Assembly (NCBI GenBank): GCA_035235625.1
Contig: CP141150.1
Span: 26,056,756 to 26,120,755, forward strand
Length of the DNA stretch: 64,000 nucleotides
Direction: 5' to 3'
Source: Saururus chinensis
Lineage: Eukaryota; Streptophyta; Magnoliopsida; Piperales; Saururaceae
Shown here piece after piece: positions 46,504 through 58,000 of the stretch. The position numbers were made by a program, and so were the translations under genes. Each line of letters starts with the position of its first letter. Positions within the stretch are counted from its first letter, which is position 1. The notes beneath the pieces were generated by a model, which saw only the letters and a program-made list of their open reading frames with translations, did not search any database and was not told where the DNA came from.

Positions 46504-46838
46504 TGTGTACGCATAACATACCCACTTGGCGATAGCTCTACCCACCCTTATGAGATTACTTTCAATTTGTAGGACTTACTATGTTTAGGGCTTTACTTTT
46601 CAGTACTTTCCTTTTATAAATTGATAGGCTATAACATAGGAGAATATTCAGATATTTTATTGAGTATGTATTGACTGGCTGTGGGCCTGCCCAGCTCACT
46701 AGTGGCCACAACCTAGCACGTTTGGATTAACAAAGAAGTAGACATTGCTTCTTTCTCTCTATTCTTCTTCCTTCTTCCTTCTTCCCTTTCCCTAACCTTT
46801 GGCCAAGGTACCATTGTGTTCCTCACTGGAACACATCA
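46504..46838 (+). repeat. 5' LTR of element G
   Basis: From TGTGTACGCATAAC to GGAACACATCA, about 335 bp, followed by the primer site. It pairs with 51389-51766. Compared with the 3' LTR it lacks about 50 bp, including the palindromic CTCCCTTATAAGGGAGG, the likely TATA region. The ends are approximate by 3 bases. Confidence 0.8.
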
Positions 46839-46839
46839 T

Positions 46840-46851
46840 TTGTATCAAAGC
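46840..46851 (+). other. Primer-binding site of element G
   Basis: TTGTATCAAAGC, one base from TGGTATCAAAGC, directly after the 5' LTR; matches the initiator Met-tRNA 3' end. Confidence 0.75.
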
Positions 46852-46989
46852 ATCAATGATCAGCCATAGCTTGAGGCAAATAGCTGGTGATTGCTCTGGA
46901 GACTCATGTTGTGAACTGGCTAAAACCATGGAAGAATGCACATCCCCAACCTCAACATTGGATGCAGCCATTGTGCTCTCGATATTTGA

Positions 46990-48480
46990 GACAATGAACG
47001 CACAGAATTAGCAACTGACGGTGGATTTTACCCAACTTTAGATAGCCTCTATGGCTCCCCTTTTGCCAACGCTTAAGCAAGCCAATGCTAAGGTGGGCGA
47101 GCCTTCATAACTCAACAAATCTTGCATTCTTGGTCTCCAATCGACGTTTGAGAGGGTTGTTCACCCTCCCCCCACCTTTGAACGTTTTGGTACCATTGAC
47201 TAGATCAAAGGAGGAAATTTAGGCTTGGGAGAACGAGGCCCCTCAAGTGTTTTGGAAAATTCCGAAATGAACCCGAACTATATAAACTTGGCCAGACAGT
47301 TCAAAGACTTCTCTAGGTCTCTTGGAGGGTGAATGGGTGGTTTTGAACTCCGATTGGCATTCCCTCACTACAATGAGGATGATTACCCAGTCAAGTGGCT
47401 CTATAATGCAGAGAAAATTTTCACCTACCAAGGGACTAATTCCAATGATGAACGGTTGAGCATTATCGCCTTTCACTTGGATGGCTATGCTTCAGTCTAG
47501 ATCCAGAGCTATGATAAGGAGGTCTGCTTCCCGACATGGCTTTTCTTTGCTCACAAACTTTGTGTTCAGTTCCGCCCCAATGAGTTCTGAGATTTAAATG
47601 AGATACTCCTCACTCTTCGTCAGCCCACCATTGTATGTGATGACTACTCCAAAATCATGAAGATCACTAACAAATTTGCAAGATTGGCCAATGGAAGCCT
47701 TGGTCGGTACATTCAAAAGGGGGCTTAAACAGGAGATATTTACTGAGATGCACCACTTTCACTGCACATCTATGCAGGGTGGTGCGCCTTGCCCGTATTA
47801 ATGAGGAGAAGCTCTCCCGATAAAGGAGAGGGGGATGACTTGGTTCTTTCCAGTGTCTTGCACCAGCCTCAGTGGCAACCACCCCCTCTGCGTTAGGCCT
47901 ATCTTTTGGCTGTGCCAACCAACCCTCTGCCACAGCAGACCCTCTAGTTTTCCACTTTGCCCCCGCTCCATTAGAGGAATGATGGTCTAAAGGTCTATGC
48001 TTCAAGTGTGATGAGAAGTTCATGCTGACCATCACTGCCCAGTCCATGGCAACTTCCTCATGAAGGAGGCAAAAGATGATGAAAGCCCCTTCACCACATA
48101 TAAGCTGCCTTCATATGACGACGTCCTTATCTAGATCTCTATGCATGCCTTCTATGGAGCATTCACTCCCCGGACATTCAGGGTTCAGAAAAATCTCAAG
48201 TGACAACAGGTTGCTGAACTTATCGACAGTGGCTCCACTCATAACTTTATAAATGATAAGGTGGTGGTGATTGGGGTGTTTTGTACTAGATTCTAAGCAC
48301 TTTGATGTATTTTTTAGTGATGGAAAACACCTTTGGATTGTCGGCATGTGTGCACAAGTGTCCCATTCTATCCAGGGTCATAATTTCATCATAGACTTGT
48401 TCTTGCTATAGGAACCTGGCAACAAGACAGTATGGACTTCGAGGAGCGTGAATAGCGGATACTCATCCAAGCTCACAACT
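46990..48480 (+). pseudogene. Element G gag and protease
   Basis: The + strand shows the capsid-like block LAFPHYNEDDYPVKWLYNAE near 47355-47415 and the end of the gag domain (ILLTLRQPTIVCDDYSKIM, near 47605). A degraded knuckle lies near 48000. The protease region is near 48210-48440 and contains TYRQWLHS-like out-of-frame remains of the active-site block and VLLDLFLL-type strands. There are many stops and at least four frame changes. Confidence 0.65.
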
Positions 48481-48484
48481 AGGG

Positions 48485-49560
48485 ATGCTGCACTCTGCCC
48501 AAACAATGAGTTCCTTTTTCCGCTTTACCCTTCAAGGCCTCTTTCTGTGGCAATGGGCTACTCTAGAGGTGAGTCATGCTACATTATCAAATGATGTTCT
48601 AACCCTCCTAACTGAATATGAGCACATATTTTCTGAGACCATAGAACTCCCTCCCGTGTACCACCATTATCATCAGATTCCCATTGTTCCAGGAGCCTCG
48701 CCTATTAACGTCTAGCCCTATTATTTTCTGCATGTTCATAAGGGCGACATTGAGTGGTTGGTGTCTAAAATGCTACAAACGGGTATTATTTGGCCAAGTA
48801 CTAGCTCTTTTTCCTCTCCCATACTCCTTTTTCGGAAGGATGGTTTGTGGCACTTTTGCATTGACTATAGAGCACTTAATGCCATTACCGTCAAAGGTAA
48901 ATAACCCATCCCTATTATTGAGGAGTTACTTGAGTTAGCCGGCACTACAGTTTTTAGAAAGTTGGACCTTCATTCGGGTTATCATAAGATCTAAATGAAC
49001 CCTGTGGATGTCCAAAAGATGGCATTTCCACTCAGTACAGCCATTTCGAGTTCTTGGTCATGTTATTCAGCTTGACAAATGCTCCAGCCACATTCCAAAG
49101 CCTAATGAACGATCTATTCCACCGTCTTTTTTGTGTTAGTTTTTTTATGATATCTTGATCTACATCACATCATGGGAGAACCATTCGGAGGATATTAGGT
49201 TTGTTTTCTCTAATTTGCGAGCTCATTCCTTGTTTCTTAAGCATTTGAAATGTTGCTTTGGCAGTAAATAGGTTGAGTGCCTTGGGCATATTATTTTTAA
49301 TTAGGGGGTTTCTATAGACCCTGCAAAGGTGGATGCCATGTTGTCATGGCTGCTTCCCACTTGTGTACGAGTGCTATGGGAATTTTTAGTGCTTACAAGG
49401 TATTATCAGTGCTTCATCAGTTAGTATGGGACCATTGTTGCCCCCTTTACTTTGCTGCTCAAGAAGGGGGCATTTGTATGGACAGAGGAGGTGTAGATAG
49501 CCATTGACAGGCTGAAAAGGCCATGGCTCCCACTCCAGTGTTGATTCTTCTAGATTTCTG
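48485..49560 (+). pseudogene. Element G reverse transcriptase
   Basis: The linker at 48485-48715 (SSFFRFTLQGLFLWQWATLE) leads to RT. The fingers at 48820-48900 read [20 protein letters not shown]. The palm region near 49140-49170 shows a TTTTTTATGATATCTTGATC stretch that fits the FFDDILI box after a base change. The LGHIIF motif lies near 49280. Stops and frameshifts occur throughout. Confidence 0.7.
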
Positions 49561-49569
49561 ATGTTCCTT

Positions 49570-50910
49570 TGTAGTGGAGATAGATGCTTCTGATGGCGGT
49601 TCTACTTAAGGATGAACGACACATTGCTTTTTTCAACATGACAATCTCTTCTTGTTCCTTGTCCTTGTCACATGAAAAAGAGATGCTGGCCATCGTCCAT
49701 GCCATTACCAAGTGGTGGCCTTACTTGCTCAGCTACCAATTCCGCATCCTCACCGACCACATGCCTCTGAAGTATGTCCTCAAGCAGCAAGTGTCTACCC
49801 CAGCTTAGCAGTATTGGGTTAGCAAGTTGTTGGGTTATGGTTATGAGGTAGTGTATAAGAAAGGCATTGAGAATGTTGTGGTTGATGCCTTGTCTCAACG
49901 CACCTCTGCTAGCTCATGCTTGGAGCTCTCTATGCTCTCCTATCCATACATCCCTGAGATTCGGCAAGCCTCTATAGATGACCCTTCCTCCTGCGAATTG
50001 ATTGCTCATGTCCAGCAAGATCATGTTGCCTTACCATTGTTTGTTTTGCAGGATGGCCTCCTATTATGGAAGGGTCGTTTGTGGGTACCAGACCGCTTTG
50101 ACTTCTGCCACAACATTATCTCCCACTTCCAATACATGCCTTTTGCTAGTCACGGGGGTTTTTTCTAGACTTACAAGTGCGAGTTTCTTGTGGAAGGGTC
50201 TTTGGCGGGTAGTGCAAGAGTATGTTGTCACCTGTGATGTGTGCCAGTGCGCCAAGGCAGCCACCAAAACTCCAACAGGTTTGGTTTAGTACCATTCCTA
50301 TTCCTAACAAGATTTGGGAGGACATATCTATGGATTTCGAGGAGGATTTACCAATTGTGTAGGGCTAGTATGTGATCTTGGTGGTCGTTGTTGGCATTCC
50401 AACTATGCTCATTTCTGTACTATTGGCTACCAATTTACCACCAAGACAGTGGCAGACTCTGTGTTCAGGAGGTGGCCAAATTGCTTGGCATGCCCCTCCC
50501 CGCACTATTGTTTCTGACAGAGATTGGATCTTTATATCTCACTTATGGCAAGAGTCCTTCAAACTTCAGGGAACTGACCACCATAAGAGCACGACCTATC
50601 AACCTCAAACGGATGGGAAAATGGATGTAGTTAACCATTGCTTGGAGTAGCACTTGAGATGTTTTGTGAGTGATCATCCTCGCCGGTGTCTTCAGCTTCT
50701 TCCTTGGGTTGAATGGTCATATATCACGATCTATCATACCCGTGCTGCTTCACTCCGTTTGAGGTAGGCTATGGCTGCCCCCTCCTACTATTGTTTCCTA
50801 TGTATCACAGTGTTCTTCAATGGCCGAGGTCAACTATATGCTTCAGACAAAGGATGAGGTGCTTTACCACCTAAAATGTAACTTGGCTGCTACCAGAACT
50901 ACATGAAAAT
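49570..50910 (+). pseudogene. Element G RNase H and integrase
   Basis: RNase H at 49570-49900 contains EKEMLAIVHAITKWWPYLL, LTDHMPLKYVLKQQVS and YKKGIENVVVDALSQR. The integrase N-terminal region at 49930-50290 ends in CDVCQCAKAATKTP, the Cys pair of the zinc domain. The core follows, with AHFCTIGYQFTTKT (50405), TIVSDRDWIF (50500) and QTDGKMDVVN (50605). In the last the usual Glu after TDG is not aligned clearly. Confidence 0.75.
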
Positions 50911-51388
50911 AGTGTAAGATAAGAGGCATTATGATCATGAATTTCAAGTAGGTGACCTGATCTATATCTCTTTCCTTCCGCTCAACCAGACTAGTTTGTT
51001 CCAGTGAGAGCATTCTAAGTTGGCCCCATGTTACCATGGCCCCTAACGTTTTTTAGAGCGGATTGGACTGGTTTCCTACCGTTTTTCTTTTTCCATATGG
51101 TTCATCGGTGCACCCCATGTTTCATGTCTCTTGCCTTTTGCCCTTAATTGGTGCACCCGGTGTTTCCCCATAGCCACTCATGGGTCTCCCCAAGCTAGAT
51201 GTCCCAATGCCTACCTCCAATGTTGATAAGATGCAGGTGTATCACTTGGGCCGTATTGTTACTGAGGTTCTTATTGCTTGGCAAGGTCAGCCCTTCAAAT
51301 ATGTCATGGATACTAGAGGATGAGTTTTTGGCTTGTTACGGATTTCGTTACCTTAAGGACAGATCGAATACAAAGCATGGTGGATTGT
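50911..51388 (+). pseudogene. Element G integrase C-terminus and chromodomain
   Basis: Out-of-frame remains of the C-terminal domain (KRHYDHEFQVGDLIYI near 50925) are followed by a chromodomain-like end near 51260-51360 (VLIAWQGQPF, then MDTRG, DEFLACY). A short purine-rich stretch (AAAGCATGGTGGA) precedes the 3' LTR. Confidence 0.65.
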
Positions 51389-51766
51389 TGTGTAAGCACG
51401 AAAGAGACCACTTGGCGACAGCCCTACCTGCCTTGAAAAGATTACTTTCTATTTATAGGACTTACTATGTTTAGGGCTTTATTTTTCAGTACTTTCCTAT
51501 TCTAATGTGTTAAGCTGTAACATAGGAAAATATTTGGATATATAATTATGTACTAGATTGGCTGTGGGCCCGCCTAGCTCACTGGCACCCACAGCCTGGC
51601 ACAACCCTCTTGGGAGTTGCACCCCGCTCCCTTATAAGGGAGGTCTTTCCTTTGTTTTGGATTATTGAAGAAATAGAAATTGCTTATTCTTCTCTTTTCT
51701 TCTTCCTTCTTCCTTTTCCCAAACCTTTGGCCAAGGTACCGTTGTGTTCCTCATTGGAACACATCA
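51389..51766 (+). repeat. 3' LTR of element G
   Basis: About 378 bp, from TGTGTAAGCACG to GGAACACATCA. It retains the CTCCCTTATAAGGGAGG palindrome at about 51627-51643 that the 5' LTR lacks. The last 26 bases of the host CACTA element follow it. Confidence 0.8.
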
Positions 51767-51795
51767 CGCTAATAATATTTTTTGTTGTAGTGTCA

Positions 51796-52156
51796 ACTCT
51801 ATAAAAATGAGTATAAAATTTAGGCTTGATCAAGGGTATCTACAACATTTTACTACGTGTAAAAAACTTGAATTGCTCATCTTTTGTAGCGCTTAGTATA
51901 ATTCTCCAAGCCTTACTCTTATGAGAACTCTATTGAAGCGGCACTGACTGATGTGTTTTATTTATATGGTTAGGGTCTCAAAAATATTTATGTTCAATTT
52001 TGGTTTCAAGTACTATTTCATTAATCAATGGAACATATACCAGTTCTTTTCAATATCGTATTCACATGATTGGGTCAATTAGATGTGCAAGGAAAATACA
52101 ATATCTTGTACAAGGCATCTATACAAAGTGGTTAAAACTAAGTGAAAAAATTCAGG
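51796..52156. other. Unassigned AT-rich DNA
   Basis: Lies between the CACTA element and the solo LTR at 52162. No open frame or repeat boundary was recognised. Confidence 0.3.
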
Positions 52157-52161
52157 GCAGG

Positions 52162-52973
52162 TGTCACACGCGCAAAGTTTTGCCTAGCGTCCATACTCGT
52201 GATGGCCTGATTGCAGCACGCAGCCAGCAACCTACTCTCGCAACCTTCCCTCTCGTATGCGCAAGGGGAACACGCAATCAGCAAACACAGCCGTCTCTGG
52301 TACAAAGGGCTCCACCTTGTGCTAAGTAAACTCAGTCCGTCGATTACAATGGCAGGGAGAGGGCAGGGGCTGATCAACCAGGTCCTTGTGCTCAATCTCA
52401 CAGAGCTCTCTGGTTCGTCTTCAAAACACATCCATCAGCCATGGCCGCCCTGTACTCTCCCCTTATATACACTCAGCCTTGGCTAGTCCGTATCGTACTA
52501 GGAATACAAAAGCCCAACCCATACAAGAGTCCCTCCCTGTCCAACTCTGCCAGCCCAATTAGGGGCATCCCAACACAAATCAGGAAACTAGCAATGAGTC
52601 CGTCTTCGGCTAGGAGTCGAGCGCCCTGCTGCTTCTAGAGTCCGTCCATCTAGGGAAACATGTTGCATTCGCTCCTACTTACGCTAGGAGTCTCGCTGCA
52701 CTGCATGAGGGGATCCTAGCTGCCTTAGGAGTCCGCCCCTAAGGGGTTGTGGAGCCTAGCTCGCCACCTAGAGTCCTGCCCGTGCAGGGACTCTTCCTCA
52801 GCTTGCTCTGCAAGGCGAGTGCGCATCCGGAACCACTCCAACACTGCTCCCAGCATCCATCTGTGCCCAAGGGACTACCTAGGCTGTCTGTTGCTCAGGC
52901 TAACTTGGCTGTCCGCTGCCAAGTATAGGGGGTAGCCGCCCCCTTCTCTAAGGAAAAAGTTGAGGGGCTAACA
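52162..52973. repeat. Solo LTR, family I (copy 2), with GCAGG duplication
   Basis: 812 bp. GCAGG (52157-52161) precedes TGTCACACGCGCAAAG, and GAGGGGCTAACA is followed by GCAGG (52974-52978). Full-length relative of 39166-39949. Its ORFs (52000-52638 on either strand) are shared with the other copy only in fragments and are not judged coding. Confidence 0.92.
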
Positions 52974-52999
52974 GCAGGATAGAGGTGGATTCGAGGTGT

Positions 53000-53260
53000 T
53001 GTATATGAAAAGTATGTAGTCTTTAACACTTCCACAAAAGTTGGAGTATCTAGATTATCTATAGCCAGCCTGCGAAGATGATGAAGCAATTTTTTATGCC
53101 CTCATGGTTTGGTGAAGATATCTCCTGGCTATTAAGACATGGAAGCATAACTTGTCTTGATCGCTCCTGTTTGGAGCTTCTCTTGAATGCGTTGACAATC
53201 AACCCGAATCAGTTTGCCAAAAATGGATGATCATTAGGAGTTGACCACACATATAGAAGC
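53000..53260 (-). pseudogene. Copia pol 3' end fragment (RNase H)
   Basis: The minus strand reads FGKLIRVDCQRIQEKLQTGA, then IKTSYASMS, two stops, GDIFTKP and KLLHHLRRLAIDNLDTPTFV. The order 'D-C-x-I-x-E-K ... I-x-T-x-x-x ... D-I-F-T-K' is the well-known C-terminal end of Ty1/copia RNase H. The rest of pol is absent upstream (53260-54300 is AT-rich with nothing recognised), so this is a scrap. Confidence 0.65.
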
Positions 53261-54290
53261 ACAACTAAAATATTACTCCCTAATGATCACACACATATAT
53301 AGAAGAACAACTAAAATATCACAATTAACTAAAAATCTTTGATATTTACAATGCCTCAAAATCATCATAGTTATTACAATGTCATGAATCTAAGATGATC
53401 ATATATGATAAACATAGTCAAAATTGGATTAAAAAGAAAATTAAAGCAACACCCAAGCACACACACTATCTGCTATTACTGCCTTGAGCTTATTCCCTTC
53501 TCAAAATAATGTGCTTCCATGTACACATTTATGTGTCGACGTACTCCCAAATAGCTACAAAACGGGGAATTCCCATTGTCAATTCCTCATAAACTTAGTA
53601 AGGTATCTCAAGCATACAAGATAAAGAGTTGAACTTATACATTTGGAAATAGTTTTGATTATTGAAATAAAGGCAATTACAAGATATATCCCAATATGCT
53701 CTAACAATCACCTCCTTTAGCTATTTTATGACAAAACTCTATAAGTTACGAAAATAAAAAATTACTACTGATGACAATATAGTGCATTGAATTGTACTTG
53801 CATTGAATTGTACTTGTATAAAAATTACTCCTAAGACTCATTAAGACTATTTGGAATTGATCTTGAATAGACTTGAACCTTTATCTCGCCTGCACATTTA
53901 AACAAAATTTATTTGCATAGTATTGCTCAATTAAGTATGAAGTTAAGCACAAACAAATTGATCGTCCATAATTTATTTACCCACTTTTTGTTTGAAATAG
54001 TTAAAAAGTGAAATAGAAATAAAGAAATTAATCATTAAAGCACATCCAAGTACTCAACCAATAAGACATTAAAAAATAAAACCATAATCTACAAATGTCT
54101 CAAAATAATTACTAGTCAAGCATACATTAGTTTCATAATATGTAAAAATATCTAATAGAGTATATATCATGAAATGGAATAGTTTTAACCAAAACAACAT
54201 AAACAAAACATAAAAATTATTCATCAGCACCATCTCTAGCATCATCAGCACCATGATCCTCATCATCACCAACATCCTCCCTCAACTGTA
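53261..54290. other. AT-rich DNA without recognisable genes
   Basis: Contains a short imperfect duplication near 53230-53320 (ATCACACACATATA, then AGAAGAACAACTAAAATATCAC) and otherwise nothing that I can assign. The ORF 54069-54275 is AT-bias driven. Confidence 0.3.
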
Positions 54291-55065
54291 ACATCATTAG
54301 ATGACTTTGAATAGAAAGAGCAACGATGAACTAAATCCTCTAGCTGATCAAATCTCTTATGCATATAATCTATAAGCTAATGGCGGAGAAGCATAGCCAT
54401 GTCATATGTCATGTAGTGTGGCGCATCTGCTGCTACATTTGATCATCACCATTGAGCTAGTCTCTCATCCACATCTAACATCTATTCATCATCAGAAGAC
54501 TTTCTAAACTAATCACAACTATGAGATCTCATCCTATGAACCACAACCTCATTAATGGGTCCCATGCTAGTTTGAGTCCTCTAGCCTCTCGGAATGCGAA
54601 CATGTTGGGCTTGAAAGATCCTAGACAAGATGTAGGAGAATGATAACATCTTGTGTGTGCATGCCCATGCAAAAACGTCATTATGCATCCATAAATGACA
54701 GGAGGGCAAATCCAAGTCAACGTCTATCTCAGACATCAAATACAACATTTGTGCCATGGTCTGATATACTCATTCCACGAACTCCAAATGTCATAATGTT
54801 CCACCATGTGCAAAAGACTGAAAGTGGGAGTCATGGTGTGCTCATGGATTGATGTGTCTACCATATGGCCATGCTCAATACACTAGAGTCTGCATGTCAT
54901 AATGTTGTCCTCCGGCACTCAAGTCCATCAAAATTAGGGTATATGACTACTCCTTTTTATGCTCCAATTGTATATGCTATGATATTGGGGGTAATTTTAA
55001 CTCATGTCCCACTTACCACTCTAATGAGAGTCAAGTCATCCTCACTCTATTGGTTGGTGATTATA
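54291..55065 (-). pseudogene. Retroelement ORF1-like remnant, downstream part
   Basis: On the minus strand, near 54750-54540, is QMLYLMSEIDVDLDLPS, followed by FSYILSRIFQAQHVRIP, with frame changes. This is the layout of the ORF1/Gag-like protein of Athila/Tat-type elements ('putative plant transposon protein' families). An acidic Asp-rich stretch follows at 54290-54230. The upstream start of the same kind of protein lies at 59482-59290, on the far side of a family C LTR, so the two pieces were probably one ORF. Identification is tentative. Confidence 0.4.
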
Positions 55066-58000
55066 TGTGTGACAAACACAAACCGAGAAAAATAAAGTGT
55101 CTTTAATCTGCAATTGAGTTACAAGATTTATCATCTCCTTTCAAAACAAATTAAACTTCGATTTTGTTCTAATTAACATGCAAATTTCCTATGTGTGTTA
55201 ACAAAAATTTTAGCAAACAAATCACTAAGCAAACACACAAGAATTTTTACGTGATACTCGACTAGGGAAAAACAACAAGAAACTCTTTTGAGATCAATAA
55301 TTCACTATATAACTAGAGATTACAGAATTACCTTTCACAAAGAACAAAGAGTCATTCTTTTTCTCCACATAGTTGTTCCTTCGTACCACTCTAATTCTGA
55401 ATCAACCACTCCTTAGTTGTTTACTGACATTATCTTGATCTTCTCTCCTCCATGTTCTATTCGATCAATCTCGATATTTCATCTCATCCTTTGGAATGAA
55501 TCCTCTTTCTTCTTGATCTACCAAGCAACAATCTTCAATAAAACACCACGTCACACATTTGTTATTATGCATTAATCTCACCTCTAATCACTCTTTTAAT
55601 TAAGATAGAAAAAACCCATAACTAGAAAATTAATTTTCTCTAAAAACCAATAGAGAAACTCCACACAAGTTCTCTAAGATTTCTAAGCCTTCATCTCTAT
55701 TCTCCTCACAATCTTAGCGCTTTTTATAGACCCCAGAGTGTAAGATCTCTTAAATTCCTTTTCTTTAATTGTGTGAATTTTTTATTGTTTGCCAATTTTG
55801 ATTGATTTTGGGGTTATGGGTTAGTGTATTTATCAATTCCTCAAGGTTTAATTTCTTTTTTAAGAGTTTTAGTGTAAAACTTGATTTACCCAATTTTTAC
55901 AGATTTAATGATATTTTTTCTTAATTTTCCTTATATAGGGGGAGTGGGACCCACCATAAAACCCTCATCCACATCAGACAGTGTGTGACCCATTTAACCC
56001 TCTAACCTTTTAAGTGGGTTTGGGTGTGATCATAATGATAAAGGGTTGTGTTAAGGAAGCAGGCTTGCTCTACCCCAATTTCCTAAAGGAGAAACCTTGA
56101 TTAAGGTGAGTTTTATTCCCTTAATCACCCCTAATCTTTCAATTTTAGTCATAATCACCACTATCTTCATTTCTCCTATCATGATTCTTGATTTTCTTCC
56201 ATCAAAATCTTGTTTTAATTTCAATTTAGAACCCTAATTAGGTTATTTTTATTTTTAACCTAAGGATGCCTTAAATCTATCTTCTTTTAAGTTTATTTGA
56301 GTCTATTAGTTAGTTTTAATTAGGTTTTGCTAAAAACCCTAATTCTTGGGTGGGATTTCTTGAGATTGAGGATCATTCAAAGGATTCTAAGGCTTATTAG
56401 AGGTAAAGGGTTTTTACCTTGAGTGATTTTTCTTCATTAGAATGCATGATTATAGGTTTATTAGAAGTTTTTGCTTCCTTTTGATGTATAATGGTGACTT
56501 GTTAAAAGCATGTGATTTATGACTATTATCGTATGATTAAGAATGAAAATGATTAGATCTATCATGTTCTAGACTTAGATTTTTAATTATTTAATGTTCT
56601 ATGAGGATTTTTAAATATAAATAGAATTTTGAAATATTTTCGGTTTGAATTTCGAGAGGTTGAAGACAAACCTAAAAAGTAAACTGTTCCGATCAATCGA
56701 ACGAGCTAACAACTATTCCAATGGCGAGGCATTCAAACGGGCTACAAGGCCATTCAAATGGCCAAACAACATATTGGTGAAAATGGCTATTTTGTAGATT
56801 TTTTGGTTATTTCTTGTTCTTTTCTCATAATTCTAACTCTTTATGACTATGATGAGTTCTGATTACCTACAAATGTCACCTTAATTAAATGTGAACTTTC
56901 TTCGAAATTATGATTTAGTTTAATCATGATGATGACTAATTGTCTTGGTTTAGCATGATATTCTATTTGTCTCAAATCCACATTTTGATGATTTCTTCGC
57001 ATTTACTCCATGATTCCAATAGGATATGACCCTAATAAATTATGGATGCTTGTACATGTCACATTTATTATAGGTGACTCATGTTCCACATGTTTTAGCT
57101 TAAGTATGAACACTACCATGTATGTACATTTTTGCACATGCTTATATAATTTTATTTGTCACAATGGACCATGTTTCATGCTCATATGGACTGATTAGAG
57201 TATGTTTACCTATGTTTGCACTCATTTAACATTTGCTCACATACGTATCATGTTGCATGCATCATAGAAATGATCTATAAATGAAGATTAATCAATATTA
57301 GCCATAATCAATCGATTGTATGTGATTGGATGTTGTTGTTTTCTAGATTAGCCACTCGGAGGTTTATTGAATCGGTTTTATGTCCCTTGTGGACAAGGTT
57401 TTCTGTCCAATGGACGTGGTATTCATCCCTTGTGGATGGTTCCTCCCCATGTGAGAAGAGCAGAATGCTATAATGAGTTAAACTGTTGCATATTCTTGAC
57501 TTGAGAATCCATGCTGGTTTGTCTGTATGCACCGGCTTACCAAAGGGTACTTTCCCAGTTAGGGAACTTACCCAAACTATGCTAGTTTTCCTATTTATGA
57601 ATTCGAACCTTCCCTGTTAGGGATTGTCCTAGGTGAGTAGGTTTGCTTATGCATCGGCCGATTAAGTAGGGTTGTTTTCTCAATTATGAGACTTTTACGA
57701 GTTCATTTTTGCATGTGTATGGTATATAATGCTCATTGACACAAGTTGTATAGGAACAATCATGTTTCTGTCATACATGGTGCTTATGCATTGATGATGA
57801 TTGAACATGCAAGATGGGATGTGTTTGATACACCTGATTATGCAGGATGTATGTGGATACTGAGACATGCTTATGCAGGATGCAAATATTGATACTTGAT
57901 TCATGCTGGATGTAAATGCTATAATGATATTTATATGATTATGCATGATGAACATTAGTGTTGTGAACTATGATGCACAGTGGCATGAATATGTGTATGG

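Larger units (their letters stand above)
46504..51766 (+). mobile_element. Ty3/gypsy element G (Reina-like chromovirus), 5.3 kb, decayed
   Basis: Two LTRs of 335 and 378 bp, a primer-binding site, and gag to chromodomain in order on the + strand, inserted in the CACTA element. Every domain is present but crossed by stops. Similarity by eye to E and F (same FFDD-type RT, same KYAHFC-like integrase word) puts it in the same lineage. No clean target duplication could be fixed; left flank AATAC. Confidence 0.85.
42817..51792. mobile_element. CACTA (En/Spm-type) DNA transposon, non-autonomous, with nested insertions
   Basis: The left end reads CATTACAACAAAAAAG (one base from CACTACAACAAAAAA). The right end, read inward on the minus strand, is CACTACAACAAAAAATATT. 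Both sides carry the 3-bp duplication TCA (42814-42816 and 51793-51795), as CACTA elements make. The subterminal regions are packed with short direct and inverted words of the type TATTTGCGACG, CGTCACAAATA and TTAGCGAC, the usual transposase-binding arrays. A solo LTR (43976-45215) and retrotransposon G (46504-51766) inserted later; without them it is about 2.5 kb. No transposase coding was found. Confidence 0.85.

Noticed and set aside
20131..51388. Endogenous pararetrovirus origin for the RT/RNase H fragments
   Set aside because: LTRs, initiator Met-tRNA primer sites, integrase and chromodomains are present, and movement- or coat-protein features are not seen, so they are gypsy retrotransposons.
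51793..55065. A functional copia element between the CACTA element and the family C LTR
   Set aside because: Only the last part of RNase H is recognisable (53000-53260); no integrase, RT palm or flanking LTR pair was found.
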